Positions 25,936 through 35,849 of a stretch of 64,000 nucleotides of DNA are shown one piece after another. The DNA comes from JAJCYL01 sp965206015 (lineage in GTDB: Bacteria > Bacteroidota > Bacteroidia > Cytophagales > Cyclobacteriaceae), in assembly GCA_965206015.1 (NCBI GenBank), contig CBDBIW010000008.1, positions 15,669 to 79,668 of the forward strand. The letters run 5' to 3'. The stretch's first letter is position 1; each line of letters begins with the position of its first letter. Both the position numbers and the translations under genes were made by a program. The notes under the pieces were generated by a model. The model saw only the letters and a list, made by a program, of their open reading frames with translations. It did no database searches and was not told the origin of the DNA.

Positions 25936-28900
25936 CTAATAATCCTGCCCTTCAATCCATGGAGCACCAATACCCCGGAGTTCACGTTCAATACTTGGTA
26001 GAACAGAATCCGTAATCTGCTTGAGTGAAGATTTTATCCCGGTTAACTGCTTTTTGCCTATATCAATACTCTCCTTATGCATTGGTGTAGGTCCATAAGT
26101 ATTGCTCAATGCTCTGAAGCCCACAAACATCCTGTTTCTAGGTGTCGGATTAGATTTCTCGCCTACCTCCTTTTTAGCAGGATTACCATTCATCTGTTTA
26201 TCCAGCTCTAACAGTTTCTGTTTTGCCGCATAAATTTTACCAACCAATTCATTTGAACTCTTATTCGCCCTGGACAGTGATTTCTGCATGGCATTTACTT
26301 TTTTCAAACTATTCTCCAAAACTGTAGAAACGGCTTTCACATCTTGCTGAAATCCTTCCAGGTCAGTTCTAAAAGCGGCAATTTCCTGATAGGAAGCACC
26401 TTTTAATGCACCTTCTTCTCTTAACGGAACCACATTGAAATTTTGAGGTCCTGCCAAGTCTGTTACCACACCGTCAACCACTTTAGACAGGGTAACCGAA
26501 TAAGTTCCTGGTGTGGCTTTCACAGTTGTGAATCTTCTAAAAAATCCACCAGAAGCAGGTTGTTCTTCCAAAGTGATACCATCTTTTGAAGAATGTGTCA
26601 AGCTCCAGCTAACCCTGTTCATCCCCTTTGAATTTGAACCGTCAACCTGGTTGACCACATTCCCTGAAGCATCCTTGATAGTAAGGACGATTTTTGGATT
26701 TTCTTGCAGCTTTTCAGCTTCTACTGCATCCCAACCTGGAAAAGGCACATTGTTTTTACCCTTTTCACTGGCTTTCCTGATCGCCTTGAGGCTTTTCAAC
26801 TCGTCTTTTAAGTAATAGGTAAATGTTGCCCCATATGGAGGGTTTTCAGCAGTATAATATGCCGCTCCCATGTCACCGTCAATAGATCTTTCTTTGTACC
26901 ATAGTGCATCCTTGGTAGTAAATAATTGTGCCTTCTGATTCAAAGATTGGGTCGAAATTTCACGTAAAGGAGTAATATCATCCAATATGTAGAAACTTCG
27001 TCCAAATGAAGCACCAACAAGGTCATTTTCTCTCCTTTGAATAGTAATGTCTCTGAAGGAGATTGTTGGTACCCCACCAGTCAGTTTGATCCATTTTGAG
27101 CCTCCGTCGATAGTAAAGTAAATACCCCATTCAGTAGCTGCAAACAACAAGTCTTTCTTTACATGGTCCTGAACCAATCTCCACATTAAAGTTCTGTCAG
27201 GAATATTTCCTCTAATAGAAGTCCACGAACGGCCTTTGTCGGTACTCTTGATCAAATATGGTGTGAAGTCTCCATATTTATGATTATCCAAAGCTGCATA
27301 AACGGTACCGGCATCGTGAAGATCGGCTCTGATATCATTTACAAAAGCGGTAGCTGGAAGTCCTTTAATACTACCTATTTCAATCCTCCTCCAGGATTGG
27401 CCATCGTTTTCACTCACTTGTATAATTCCGTCATCAGTACCGGCATAGATCAAACCAGCCTGTTGTGGAGATTCGGACAAGGATGTTATAGAACTGTAGT
27501 TAGACATTGCTCCAATATCCCAAGGGTTGTCCCAACTTTGTTGGCCTCCCATAATAGGTAATTTGATACGCTCCTGCTGACGAGTGAGGTCTTCCGATAT
27601 TGGAGTCCAGCTATCTCCACGATTGTCGGATTTCCACACCCGACTTGATGCGAAATATATGCTGGCAGGATTGTGAGGGCTTACAATAATCGGTGCATCC
27701 CAATTATATCTTTCGTAGTCCTCACCTTCGCGAGGCTGAGGCTGAATAAAGATAGTTTCTCCATTTACACGGTCGATGCGATGTAAGCCACCCTGCTGAC
27801 TCTCAGCGTAGGTTATCTTGGGATTACCTGGTTCCGTCGCTGACTGATGGCCGTCAGCACCTAGCGTCTTAATCCAATCAGCACTTCTGATGCCATGTTC
27901 AGTATCCGTCCTTGAAGGACCGCCATGTGAACCATTATCTTGTGTACCACCAAACACCCAGTAAAATGGCCTGGCATCGTCTACAGCTACTTTGTAGTAC
28001 TGTGTAATGGCCATATTATTGATATACCTCCAATTTTCTGCGAGATCGAAACTCTCCCAGATACCAGCATCAGTTCCTACCAGCAGATAATCTGGGTCGT
28101 CAGCCCTAAACGCAATCGAGTGATTGTCTGAGTGCTTTTCGTCCTCTTTAAGCCTTCTAAAAGTTTTACCGTGATCATCAGAAACCTGGATTCGTACATC
28201 CATCAGATATAATCTCCCCTCCTGGTGAGGGGAGGCATACAATTCCTGGTAATAGTGTGGACCAGTTGCCCCTGAAACTGCATCAGATTGTTTAACCCAT
28301 GACTTGCCACGATTGGAAGACATAAAAAGTCCTCCGGTTTTTCTATCTAACTCAATATCTGCATAAACTACATCCGGGTTAAACGGTGAGATAGCAAGGC
28401 CGATCTTACCAAGATTGGATTTTGGTATGCCATCGGTTAGTTTTTCCCAGGTTTCACCACCGTCAGTACTGCGATGCAGTCCGGATCCGGGGCCTCCGCC
28501 CATGTAAGCCGCTACTGTACGGTGGCGTTGCCAGGTGGCAGCATATAACCAATTAGGGTTTCTGGGATCTATTACCAAATCTGTAACTCCTACCCATTGG
28601 GTATCACCCAATGTTTGTTTCCAGGTCTTTCCACCGTCGATAGACTTGTAGAGACCTCTTTCTCCTCCACTACTCCACAAGGGCCCTTGTGCAGCCACCC
28701 AAATAATATCTGAATTTTCGGGGTGTACAATGATTTTTGAAATATGTTCTGATAGCTTGAGACCCATATTCTTCCAAGTCTTACCATCATCTTCACTTCT
28801 ATATACACCATCGCCAAATCCCATGTGACGGCCACCGACATTTCGCCCGTGCCTAACCAAATGGTATGAGGATTATTTGAATCAATGGTGATACATCCTG

Positions 28901-29174
28901 TAGAATAGGAAGATTGGTCATCAAAAATTGGATCCCAGGTAACTCCAGCATTTTTAGTCTTCCACACTCCACCCGAGGCAACAGCAACATACCATATGTT
29001 GTCATCTTCCGGATGAATGGCGATATCAGCAATACGCCCCGACACCATTGCCGGTCCAATACTTCGGAGTTTTAAACCTTTAAAAGTTGATTCATTAAGA
29101 GGTGAATCTTGTGCCTGGCTATATTGCAATGCAACAAACAGACCTACGACCACCGGTAGAATTTTTCGTATCAT
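25936..29174 (-). pseudogene. BNR/sortilin-like propeller protein with a one-base frameshift
   Basis: A secreted repeat protein related to VPS10/sortilin N-terminal and glycosyl-hydrolase-like BNR proteins. Residues 1-115 (signal peptide through IWLGTG) run from 29174 in one frame. The rest (FGDGVYRSEDDGKTW onward, about 965 residues) is in another. At 28841-28844 the minus strand has GAAATG where GAAAATG would restore WLGTGEN-VGGRHMGFGDGV. Deletion of one A in a run is therefore sufficient to explain the split. The protein has many S/T-x-D-G-G-x-T-W repeats, then a coiled C-terminal region. The restored length is about 1080 residues, close to the paralogue at 39067-42234. It is either a recent pseudogene or a sequencing error. 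Confidence 0.85.
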
Positions 29175-29415
29175 CTCAGTTTAGGTTGTTTTAGAGCCTG
29201 CCAACCTAGTGTTTTTATTGACAAGTTGGAATGTAAATTACGTTAACAGCTTATTCCTTACTTTTTCGGGACATTTTACAGGTTAATCTGTGCATTGATT
29301 CACCGAAGGCGAACTACCTATGGAACTTTGAGTCATATTTAGATGTATGAATGTTAAGAAATGGCGATAAATTGGAAGATTATAAGTTTCATTACTTCCG
29401 AGCACTCTTGAATTT

Positions 29416-29966
29416 GAATTGATCAATAACGTGTTTAAACAGCTGTTTGACCATATTGGAAACACCAGTCCAAATTACCTGAAGAGGACTTCAATACGCT
29501 AATGCGCAAAATGCAGGTTCGGGAGTGTGTTAAAAAGGACATCTTACTTGTGTGAAGGCGAGGTCTGTGGATTTGGTTCTTACGTGGTAAAAGGGTGTTT
29601 CAGGCATTTCACGACCAACTTCGAAGGGTCCGAATTCACAACACAGTTTGCATTTGAAGGCTGGTGGATAGGTGATGTCCAGGGTATCATTCATAAGACC
29701 TGTCAAAAATTTCAATTGGAGCATTGGAGAAATCCACACTGTTAGAAATTTCTGCGAATGACTACAATTATTTATTGTATAACTCGAAACTATTTGCAGA
29801 CTTCAACCAAAAAGTTCGTGCCGGATATTATCAAGTAGCAGTCGAAAGATCGACCGAACTCACAGAACCAACAAAAATAAGATACGATAAATTGCTCTTT
29901 AAATTTCCAAATATTGCCCAAAGGGTCCCACAGTACCTGGGTACAATAAATGTGTTTCACAATTAA
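29416..29966 (+). pseudogene. Crp/Fnr-family regulator, decayed
   Basis: Pieces in several frames align with the cyclic-nucleotide-binding fold. NVFKQLFDHIGNTSP is the N-terminal helix, VVKGCFRHFTTNFEGSEFTT and QFAFEGWWIGD form the roll, EKSTLLEISANDYNYLL the next strand, and KLLFKFPNIAQRVPQYLGT the helix before the HTH domain. The DNA-binding HTH is absent; the frame is lost at 29966. At least two frameshifts (near 29500 and 29735) and the missing C-terminus make it non-functional. Confidence 0.65.
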
Positions 29967-29999
29967 TTTTCAATGGAGAAACAGGCCTCGAAGTAGCCG

Positions 30000-30587
30000 A
30001 AATGTCTCCAAGCAAAATATTTGTACATAGGTAGAGATGGCAGGGATGTTTTGTGGAGTGGTTACAATCACCACGCTACTGCTAATGACGTATGGTACGC
30101 TGAATGAAACCCCAGGATTGGTCGGGCTTCCAATAGGAAGACCGAAGGAATCAATTGTTGAATATTATCACGATTGGCTGGATAAGGATGGCTTTTCATT
30201 TTGGTCAATGCGGGAAAATGTAAAGTCGTGGTGGGCAATCAAGGATTTACCCAATGTGATGTTTGTTCATTTTGGCAATTTAATAAAGTGACATGTCCGG
30301 AGAAATAAGGAAAAGAGAGGCCTTTCTGGATAGGTCAATTGATGAATCAAAATGGGCAGACATTTTAGAGTACTGCAGCTTTGAGTATATGAAGAATAAC
30401 GCCGCTCAAAGTGTTCCCCCTGGCGGTGCATTTTGGGAGGGTGATGCCAAGACGTTCATCAATAAAGGTACAAATGGGAGGTGGAAAGACACCCTCTCGG
30501 AAGAAGAATCTAAAAAATATGGATCAATAGCAGTTGAAAGCTCGGGCGGAATGTGCACATTGGCTAGCCACTGGTGAAATGCCTTAA
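30000..30587 (+). pseudogene. Sulfotransferase-domain protein, decayed
   Basis: Reading across three frameshifts gives a coherent C-terminal two-thirds of a PAPS-dependent sulfotransferase. The order is IGRDGRDVLWSGYNHHATA, ETPGLVGLPIGRPKESIVEY, ENVKSWWAIKDLPNVMFVHF, GEIRKREAFLDRSIDESKW, GGAFWEGDAKTFINKGTNGR and ECAHWLATGE, ending at TAA 30585-30587. The N-terminal PAPS-binding P-loop region is missing. The segments are in correct order, so decay is by indels rather than recombination. Confidence 0.7.
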
Positions 30588-30591
30588 TTAT

Positions 30592-30629
30592 TTTTTAAAC
30601 TGCGGCTATATTTTTAAACTGCGACTATA
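30592..30629. repeat. Tandem duplication, 19-bp period
   Basis: TTTTTAAACTGCGGCTATA and TTTTTAAACTGCGACTATA follow one another (one mismatch). The second copy forms half of the terminator-like hairpin at 30620-30638. Confidence 0.75.
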
Positions 30630-30638
30630 AAAGTCGCA
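30620..30638 (-). terminator. Hairpin downstream of the FMN reductase gene
   Basis: TGCGACT (30638-30632 on the minus strand) pairs with AGTCGCA (30626-30620), followed on that strand by TTTAAAAA. It lies 10 bases beyond the stop of the minus-strand oxidoreductase gene. Confidence 0.5.
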
Positions 30639-30647
30639 ATTTTCACT

Positions 30648-31181
30648 TCATCCCAATGCTGCACTAAAAAGAGATAGTTGTTGCTCAAATTGATTGCTCA
30701 GTTCAGTCTCTACAATCCCCTGATCTTTGTTAAAATTTTGGTTAAAAGAAGGCAGCGAAAAACTGGCTACAACATTTCCTCCCTGGTGAGGAAAGGAACC
30801 TTTTGCTGTAGTTAAAACATTTTGTCCTCCTCTTGGCCCGGGTGAGCTCGATAATAAAAACATGGGCTTGTCAGACCAAATAGGTTTCTCCAGCCTCGAG
30901 ATCCAATCAAAGATATTCTTGAATGCAGCCGAGTAACTTCCATTGTGTTCAGCAAAAGAAATGATAATCCCATCTGACTCCTGCAAAGCGTCTTTAAATT
31001 TTTGGGCCTTTTCAGGAACCCCGCTAGCTTGTTCCCTGTCCATGCTATAAATCGGCATCTCGAAGTCGTTGAGATCCAAGAGATTTACTTCCGTCCCTTT
31101 GACCTGAGCTGATGCCCAGTTAGCCAATTTTCCATTAATTGACTGGCTGCTACTACTAGCGCCAAATGCTGCTATTTTCAT
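30648..31181 (-). CDS. NADPH-dependent FMN reductase-family flavoprotein
   Basis: A 177-residue flavodoxin-like protein. The FMN phosphate loop is ASSSSQSINGKLA near residue 9. EHNGSYSAAFKNIFDWISR near 80 is the conserved NGSxPxxLKNxxDW-type segment, and SSSPGPRGGQNVL near 112 is the third loop. It probably reduces quinones, azo compounds or chromate-like electrophiles with NAD(P)H. Its start overlaps the stop of the upstream marR-like gene by four bases, so the pair is one transcriptional unit likely controlled by that regulator. Confidence 0.88.
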   Translation of the reverse strand: MKIAAFGASSSSQSINGKLANWASAQVKGTEVNLLDLNDFEMPIYSMDREQASGVPEKAQKFKDALQESDGIIISFAEHNGSYSAAFKNIFDWISRLEKPIWSDKPMFLLSSSPGPRGGQNVLTTAKGSFPHQGGNVVASFSLPSFNQNFNKDQGIVETELSNQFEQQLSLFSAALG

Positions 31182-31612
31182 TTTATATCTCTTTTTAGTT
31201 TAATTATCAGCTTTGTCAATGTTTGTGCTTCCTCCTTGGTCAGATTCTTAGCCATTGGCCGATTAAATTCTCCAACCCTTTTATCCAACTGCACCAAGAG
31301 CCTCTTACCCTTTTCCGTTATGGTAATGTCCATTTTTCTTCGGTTGGAGGGTCGCTCATGTCTGTCTACCAATCCTTTGTCCATAAGTTTGTCCACCAGG
31401 CGGGTAACATTACTTGTTCGTTGAACCATCCGACTTTGTATCTCCTGAACCGTAATGGGCTTGCCTTTTCTCGTTGACAGAGTCTTCATTACGTTGTACT
31501 GGGGCTCGGAAATTCCAAATTCTTTGAGCTCATGACTTACCCGACCTGTTATCCAGTGCCCGGTTTTGATAATCTGCAATATCGCCAGTAAATAGGAGTT
31601 AGTTTTAATCAT
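31178..31612 (-). CDS. MarR-family transcriptional regulator
   Basis: A 144-residue winged-helix regulator. GISEPQYNVMKTLSTRKGKP leads into the recognition helix region (TVQEIQSRMVQRTSNVTRLV), followed by the DRHERPSNRRKMDITITEKG wing. I start it at ATG 31612, because the longer frame from 31660 only adds hydrophobic residues encoded by the operator region. MarR proteins commonly repress their own operon and respond to phenolic or oxidant ligands. The overlapping flavin reductase gene and a palindrome over the start codon fit this. Confidence 0.88.
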   Translation of the reverse strand: MIKTNSYLLAILQIIKTGHWITGRVSHELKEFGISEPQYNVMKTLSTRKGKPITVQEIQSRMVQRTSNVTRLVDKLMDKGLVDRHERPSNRRKMDITITEKGKRLLVQLDKRVGEFNRPMAKNLTKEEAQTLTKLIIKLKRDIK

Positions 31613-31638
31613 TGTATACACAACTATTATATATACAA
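31612..31638 (-). promoter_or_regulatory. Palindromic operator overlapping the marR-like start codon
   Basis: TTGTATA and TATACAA form a perfect 7-bp inverted repeat (31612-31618 and 31632-31638) with a 13-base AT-rich spacer. One arm includes the first base of the ATG. The geometry suits a MarR dimer and predicts autorepression. Confidence 0.55.
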
Positions 31639-31718
31639 TTAATATACGGAAATTTAACATTTCAGTTTTAATTATTTATTACTCAAAATGATAGGAGATT
31701 ATGGAAATCATTTTACTC

Positions 31719-31749
31719 AGAGTGTTTTATTATGAAACACTCTTTTTTT
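31719..31749 (+). terminator. Orphan Rho-independent terminator
   Basis: AGAGTGTTT (31719-31727) pairs with AAACACTCT (31735-31743), followed by seven Ts in total (31743-31749). No plus-strand gene ends just upstream, so it probably belonged to a gene now lost, or to RNA reading out of the area next to the IS3 remnant. Confidence 0.7.
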
Positions 31750-31780
31750 CTAATTCATAAACAACAAATGGGAATGCTTC

Positions 31781-32564
31781 GTAGCCTTACCAGTTATCGG
31801 GCCATTCTAAATTCAACTTTTTTTCGTTTAAATCCACTACTCTGGGATTAGTATTCAATTTGTGAATTGCCTGATGGTGGTAGTTTATTGGAGATATGCC
31901 TTTTAAAGAGCTTTTAAAGAGCTGTGTGGGTAATCCATTCTCCATTGTTCAGCTATTAACCTTACCTGTTCCGGGTCTTCAAACCAATAGGCATCGAGAA
32001 TATCTTCCCTGAAGATTCTGTTGAACCTTTCGATGTAGGCATTCTGTGCTGGTTTGCCCGGCTGGATAAACTTTAGCATGATCTTCTTCCAGTACTTCCA
32101 GTGTTCGTATCAACCCGGTGTGCAGGAAAACGTTAGTGCTACTTCAATGGCCAGAGCTTCTCGGTTGTAATCGTCAGTTACATTCAGCACTCTGATCTTA
32201 TGACCATCAGTTAAGGCATCACTCATAAAATCCATACTCCAGGGTATGATTAGGGATTGACGGAACATTCAATGGTTCTTTGAAGCGATTTGGAAGACAT
32301 TTCTTTTGCTTTCTTCTCACCTTCAAGCTCCTTGAGCCGCTTCAATTGACTCGCATCCATGCCAGAGTATTTTTTCCTCCAACTGTAAAAAGTACCCTTA
32401 TGGATACCCATTTATCGACAAATGTCCCCGATCTTACGACCCTGGGCATTTTCCTTTAGAGCCTTGGTGATCTGGCTCTCTGTAAACTTTGATTTTTTCA
32501 TTTTGACAGTTTAATGTTACTGATTTGTTTATTTTTAAACTGTCCGATTTTTAAGTAAGGCTAC
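31781..32564 (-). mobile_element. IS3-family insertion sequence remnant
   Basis: GTAGCCTTAC at 31781-31790 is the inverted complement of 32555-32564 and marks the two ends. The minus strand encodes OrfA from ATG 32501 (MKKSKFTESQITKALKENAQ), with an in-frame stop near 32412, then GTFYSWRKKYSGMD. The OrfB part is reduced to DYNREALAIEVAL and GKPAQNAYIERFNRIFREDI. The middle of OrfB is deleted and other stops follow. A tandem duplication (TTTTAAAGAGC twice, 31901-31922) lies inside. The element is dead. Confidence 0.82.
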
Positions 32565-33400
32565 CTATAGGCGTGCCAATTGAGTTTGGCTCCACAATTC
32601 TTGCAATGTACGGCATCCCGGTCATGTTCGTCTTGGGAGCAATTATCACAATCTTTGTATTTTTTGCTTTTCAAGTGTTCTTTGGTTATCTCCGAGGTCA
32701 CTATTCCCGTTGGAACTGCAAGAATTGAGTAACCAACAATCATAAGCATAGAAGCAAAAGCCTGGCCAAGCACTGTGCTTGGTGCTATATCCCCATAACC
32801 TACTGTAGTTAATGTAACTATAGCCCAATAAATACTTCTTGGTATACTCGTAAATCCATTTTCAGCCCCTTCTATCAAATACATGAGTGTACCCGAAATA
32901 ATCTGAAAGCTAAAAACCGACAACATAAAGACGAAAATTTTATATCTACTGGCTTTCAAAGCCTCACCCAATACTTTGGCTTCGCTCAAATAACGAGTCA
33001 ACTTGAGAATTCTAAAAACTCTCAATAGTCGTACTGTTCTGATTACAACCAAAAAATGTGTACCGGAAACGAATAAAGTCAGGTATGTTGGTATTATTGA
33101 AAACAAATCTATCAGGCCCAAAAAACTGAAAACATACTTCAATGGTTTATCACTCACGTACAATCTGGCTATGTACTCAATGGTGAAGAGTATGGTAAAA
33201 ACCCATTCGGCAATTTTGAGGTATTCTCCGAAAGCATTTTCTATATCATGTACACTTTCGAACATCACCACTACTACACTGGCCAGAATAACGTAGAGTA
33301 CAACAACATCAAAGAGCTTTCCGGCTGGTGTATCCGTTCCGAAAATTATTTGATGTATATGTTCTCTAAGTGAGCCTTTATAGTTTTGCTGGCCATCCAT
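32561..33400 (-). CDS. Voltage-gated potassium channel with C-terminal zinc ribbon
   Basis: Six-transmembrane channel of about 279 residues. S4 is visible as VVIRTVRLLRVFRILKLTRY with Arg every third position. The pore helix and selectivity filter are AIVTLTTVGYGDIAPS. The cytoplasmic tail ends with a zinc-ribbon CDNCSQDE...CKNCGAKLNW. The stop codon TAG (32561-32563) lies inside the terminal repeat of the IS3 remnant, so the last residues may have been altered by the insertion. An N-terminal cytosolic T1 domain is absent, as in bacterial KvAP-like channels. Confidence 0.92.
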   Translation of the reverse strand: MDGQQNYKGSLREHIHQIIFGTDTPAGKLFDVVVLYVILASVVVVMFESVHDIENAFGEYLKIAEWVFTILFTIEYIARLYVSDKPLKYVFSFLGLIDLFSIIPTYLTLFVSGTHFLVVIRTVRLLRVFRILKLTRYLSEAKVLGEALKASRYKIFVFMLSVFSFQIISGTLMYLIEGAENGFTSIPRSIYWAIVTLTTVGYGDIAPSTVLGQAFASMLMIVGYSILAVPTGIVTSEITKEHLKSKKYKDCDNCSQDEHDRDAVHCKNCGAKLNWHAYR

Positions 33401-33436
33401 ATTCGGCTAATTAAAGGTGCAAGGTTAATAAACAAC

Positions 33437-34816
33437 TTAAATTAGACTGATTCCAAAGAAATGACTTAAGACCACTATTACAAACAGGGAGGCTAAAACG
33501 ATTGGGCAAACATAACTAATGGTAATGTTCAAAAATTTGTGAGCAATGCTTCTCCCGTAATCTTCATAGCCATTTTTAATCTCCTCTACCAAATTCTCCT
33601 TCTTCCAAACGTAGGCTGCAAAGATCACGATACAGAATCCTCCAAAGAGGAGTAAGGTATCTGCAACACTCGCTGCAAACGAAAGGAAGTCTGTGGAGGC
33701 TGGAAGTACAATGCTGTTGGTAAAGAAATCTGAGACTCCAAAACCAAGAAGAGACGGAATTCCAATGAGGTAAATTATCCCTGACACATACCAAACGGCT
33801 CTATTTCTTACAATCTTCCATTCATCTACAACATAGCAGACAGGAACCTCCAGAAGTGAAACAGTGGATGTAAGGGCAGCAAATGCAATTAGAAGGAAGA
33901 AAAATGAACCTACTATGACACCCGTCGTGGGACCCATGCTGGCAAAGGCACCTGGAAGATTGACAAACAATAATCCTGGTCCGGAGATGAGGTTATTCAT
34001 ATCACCTCCATTGTTAAAAGCAACAAACGGAAAAATCATTAAGCCAGCAATAAAAGCTATCATAACATCTGTAAGTGTTACAAGAGCTACAGCACTAATA
34101 ATATTCTCCTTTTTTGATAGGTAGCTTCCATAAGCGATCATCGTACCCATGCCAAGAGATAGAGAGAAAAAAGATTGCCTCAATGCCCCACCAATAGTAG
34201 CAGCAGTTATTTTGTCAAATTCAGGAACCAGGTAAAACTCAAGGCCAGCCATAGCATGCGGGAGAGTAAAAGAATATGCCGCCAGACCAACAATCATGAT
34301 AATCAGCGCAGGCATAAGAATTTTGGCAACTTTTTCAATTCCACCAGCAACTCCTTTACCCACTACATAACTGGTGATTGACATGAAGGTCACGGTATAG
34401 AAAACAACCTTAACCATATTAGTTGTAAAGGCACTGAAATTATTCCCTACATCAAAGTTACCCATCAACATCTCTACTAAATACCCCAGGGCCCATCCTG
34501 CAATAACATTGTAATAGGACAAAATAAGCATACCACAAAAGGTCCCTATTTTACCCACGAAGCTCCAATTACCATATCCCAGGGCACCGAATGCACCTAT
34601 CGGATTTTTCCCTGTTTTCCGGCCAATTGCTATTTCTGTGACCATGACAGGAAAACACAATAGGAAAGCAAAGCCGAGATACATAACAACGAAGGCAGCA
34701 CCACCACCAAGACCAACCTCAAAAGGAAATTTCCAAACGTTTCCGAGACCTACTGAAGAACCTGCTGCTGCTAAAATAAATCCTGCTCTACTATTAAATG
34801 AACCGCGTAATTCCAT
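33437..34816 (-). CDS. Sodium-dependent SNF-family transporter (NSS)
   Basis: A 459-residue polytopic membrane protein of the LeuT type with about 11-12 hydrophobic segments. The substrate/sodium site in TM1 is SSVGLGNVWKFPFEVGLGGG. The TM6 unwound region is visible in ALRQSFFSLSLGMGTMIAYG, and LTSTVSLLEVPVCYVVDEW is TM8. The substrate, probably an amino acid, cannot be deduced. It is expressed from its own start at 34816 and ends 36 bp before the K+ channel gene on the same strand. Confidence 0.93.
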   Translation of the reverse strand: MELRGSFNSRAGFILAAAGSSVGLGNVWKFPFEVGLGGGAAFVVMYLGFAFLLCFPVMVTEIAIGRKTGKNPIGAFGALGYGNWSFVGKIGTFCGMLILSYYNVIAGWALGYLVEMLMGNFDVGNNFSAFTTNMVKVVFYTVTFMSITSYVVGKGVAGGIEKVAKILMPALIIMIVGLAAYSFTLPHAMAGLEFYLVPEFDKITAATIGGALRQSFFSLSLGMGTMIAYGSYLSKKENIISAVALVTLTDVMIAFIAGLMIFPFVAFNNGGDMNNLISGPGLLFVNLPGAFASMGPTTGVIVGSFFFLLIAFAALTSTVSLLEVPVCYVVDEWKIVRNRAVWYVSGIIYLIGIPSLLGFGVSDFFTNSIVLPASTDFLSFAASVADTLLLFGGFCIVIFAAYVWKKENLVEEIKNGYEDYGRSIAHKFLNITISYVCPIVLASLFVIVVLSHFFGISLI

Positions 34817-35214
34817 GTCATGATTGGATTAGTGCAACCAAGATATAAGAACAAAGATTTGTTATCAAAGATCCAGCTAAAATATGATGTGTGGCGGTTC
34901 ACCTAACAAATGGAATGTTGTTTACATATTGAGTATTTTCATGTTTTGATAAGCAATCCAACCAGCTAAATGCTGAATTGGCAAACTTCATCATGTTAAA
35001 CCTGCTAGGATCAAAACCTCAAAAAATGTGCGGTATAGGGTATACCTAACCACAATTGCCAGGTACCGTCAGTTAATGGATTTCATCATTGGACCACTGA
35101 ATTCTAATATAAGAATACACCTCACTGCACATTTTGGCCAAACATGATAGTGAGGTGGTACTATTGCTGAAAAACGCAGGTATTGATTATGATAAACAAG
35201 TCAGAACAAACGGC
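34817..35214. other. Gene-free stretch upstream of the SNF transporter
   Basis: I see no coherent coding frame. The left 100 bases are expected to contain the SNF promoter. The rest may be decayed N-terminal sequence of the symporter pseudogene that follows, but no motif is recognisable. Confidence 0.4.
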
Positions 35215-35748
35215 ATTTAATTGCTTTTTTCAAAGTCCCGGGAGACCAAAAACAGAAGCCACTTGCCTTACCTTTCCAGGATTAGAAGGCAAGCAGAGCA
35301 AGACCAGATTCTTCCGATGATGTTGATAGAACATGGCTCCGATTGGTTTGCGGCTCTTATTATAACAGGAGCGTTAGCAGTTTTTATGTCTACCCTGGAT
35401 TCCCAACTACTGGTCCTATAGTACAATTGCAACCAGAGATTTTAACGGTGGTTCAACTGTAAAAGAAGTCAGCCTAAAACGACAAGTAAATATTGGTCGC
35501 GTATGGGTTCTTTTTTTCGCCATTGTTGGTTTGGGAATAGCCTGTCAGCCATTTGATACAATCTTGCACATGGGAAAACTGGCCTTCGAGGGGTTAGCCG
35601 TTTTCTTTCCTACTACGCTAATTGTACTTCGTTTCGGAGGCATCACCCCATTTTCGGCATCGTCCTGATTTTAATAGGAGAAGGGCTTCTTTTGGCGTTT
35701 CACAATGGACTTATCCCCCCTGAATGGAGTTTTGGCCATGATAAGTAA
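35215..35748 (+). pseudogene. Sodium:solute symporter (SSS) family, decayed C-terminal half
   Basis: Joining frames gives AEQDQILPMMLIEHGSDWFA, then TGALAVFMSTLDSQLLVLST, then NIGRVWVLFFAIVGLGIAC and FGIVLILIGEGLLLAF, ending with TAA 35746-35748. FMSTLDSQLL is the conserved SSS segment around the sodium-binding helix. At least two frameshifts (near 35420 and 35655) and loss of the N-terminal half make it non-functional. Confidence 0.7.
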
Positions 35749-35849
35749 ATGATTTACAAGTCAAAGTCTTAAGGCACTAATATAAAAATACTGACTCAAA
35801 TGTTGAAACCAGAATTTAAAGCTGGGATGAGAAGAAGGTGGCCTATGAG

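Noticed and set aside
29530..29739. Minus-strand ORF with several Cys (MWISPMLQLKF...)
   Set aside because: The plus strand of the same region shows Crp/Fnr motifs in correct order, so the minus-strand frame is a shadow.
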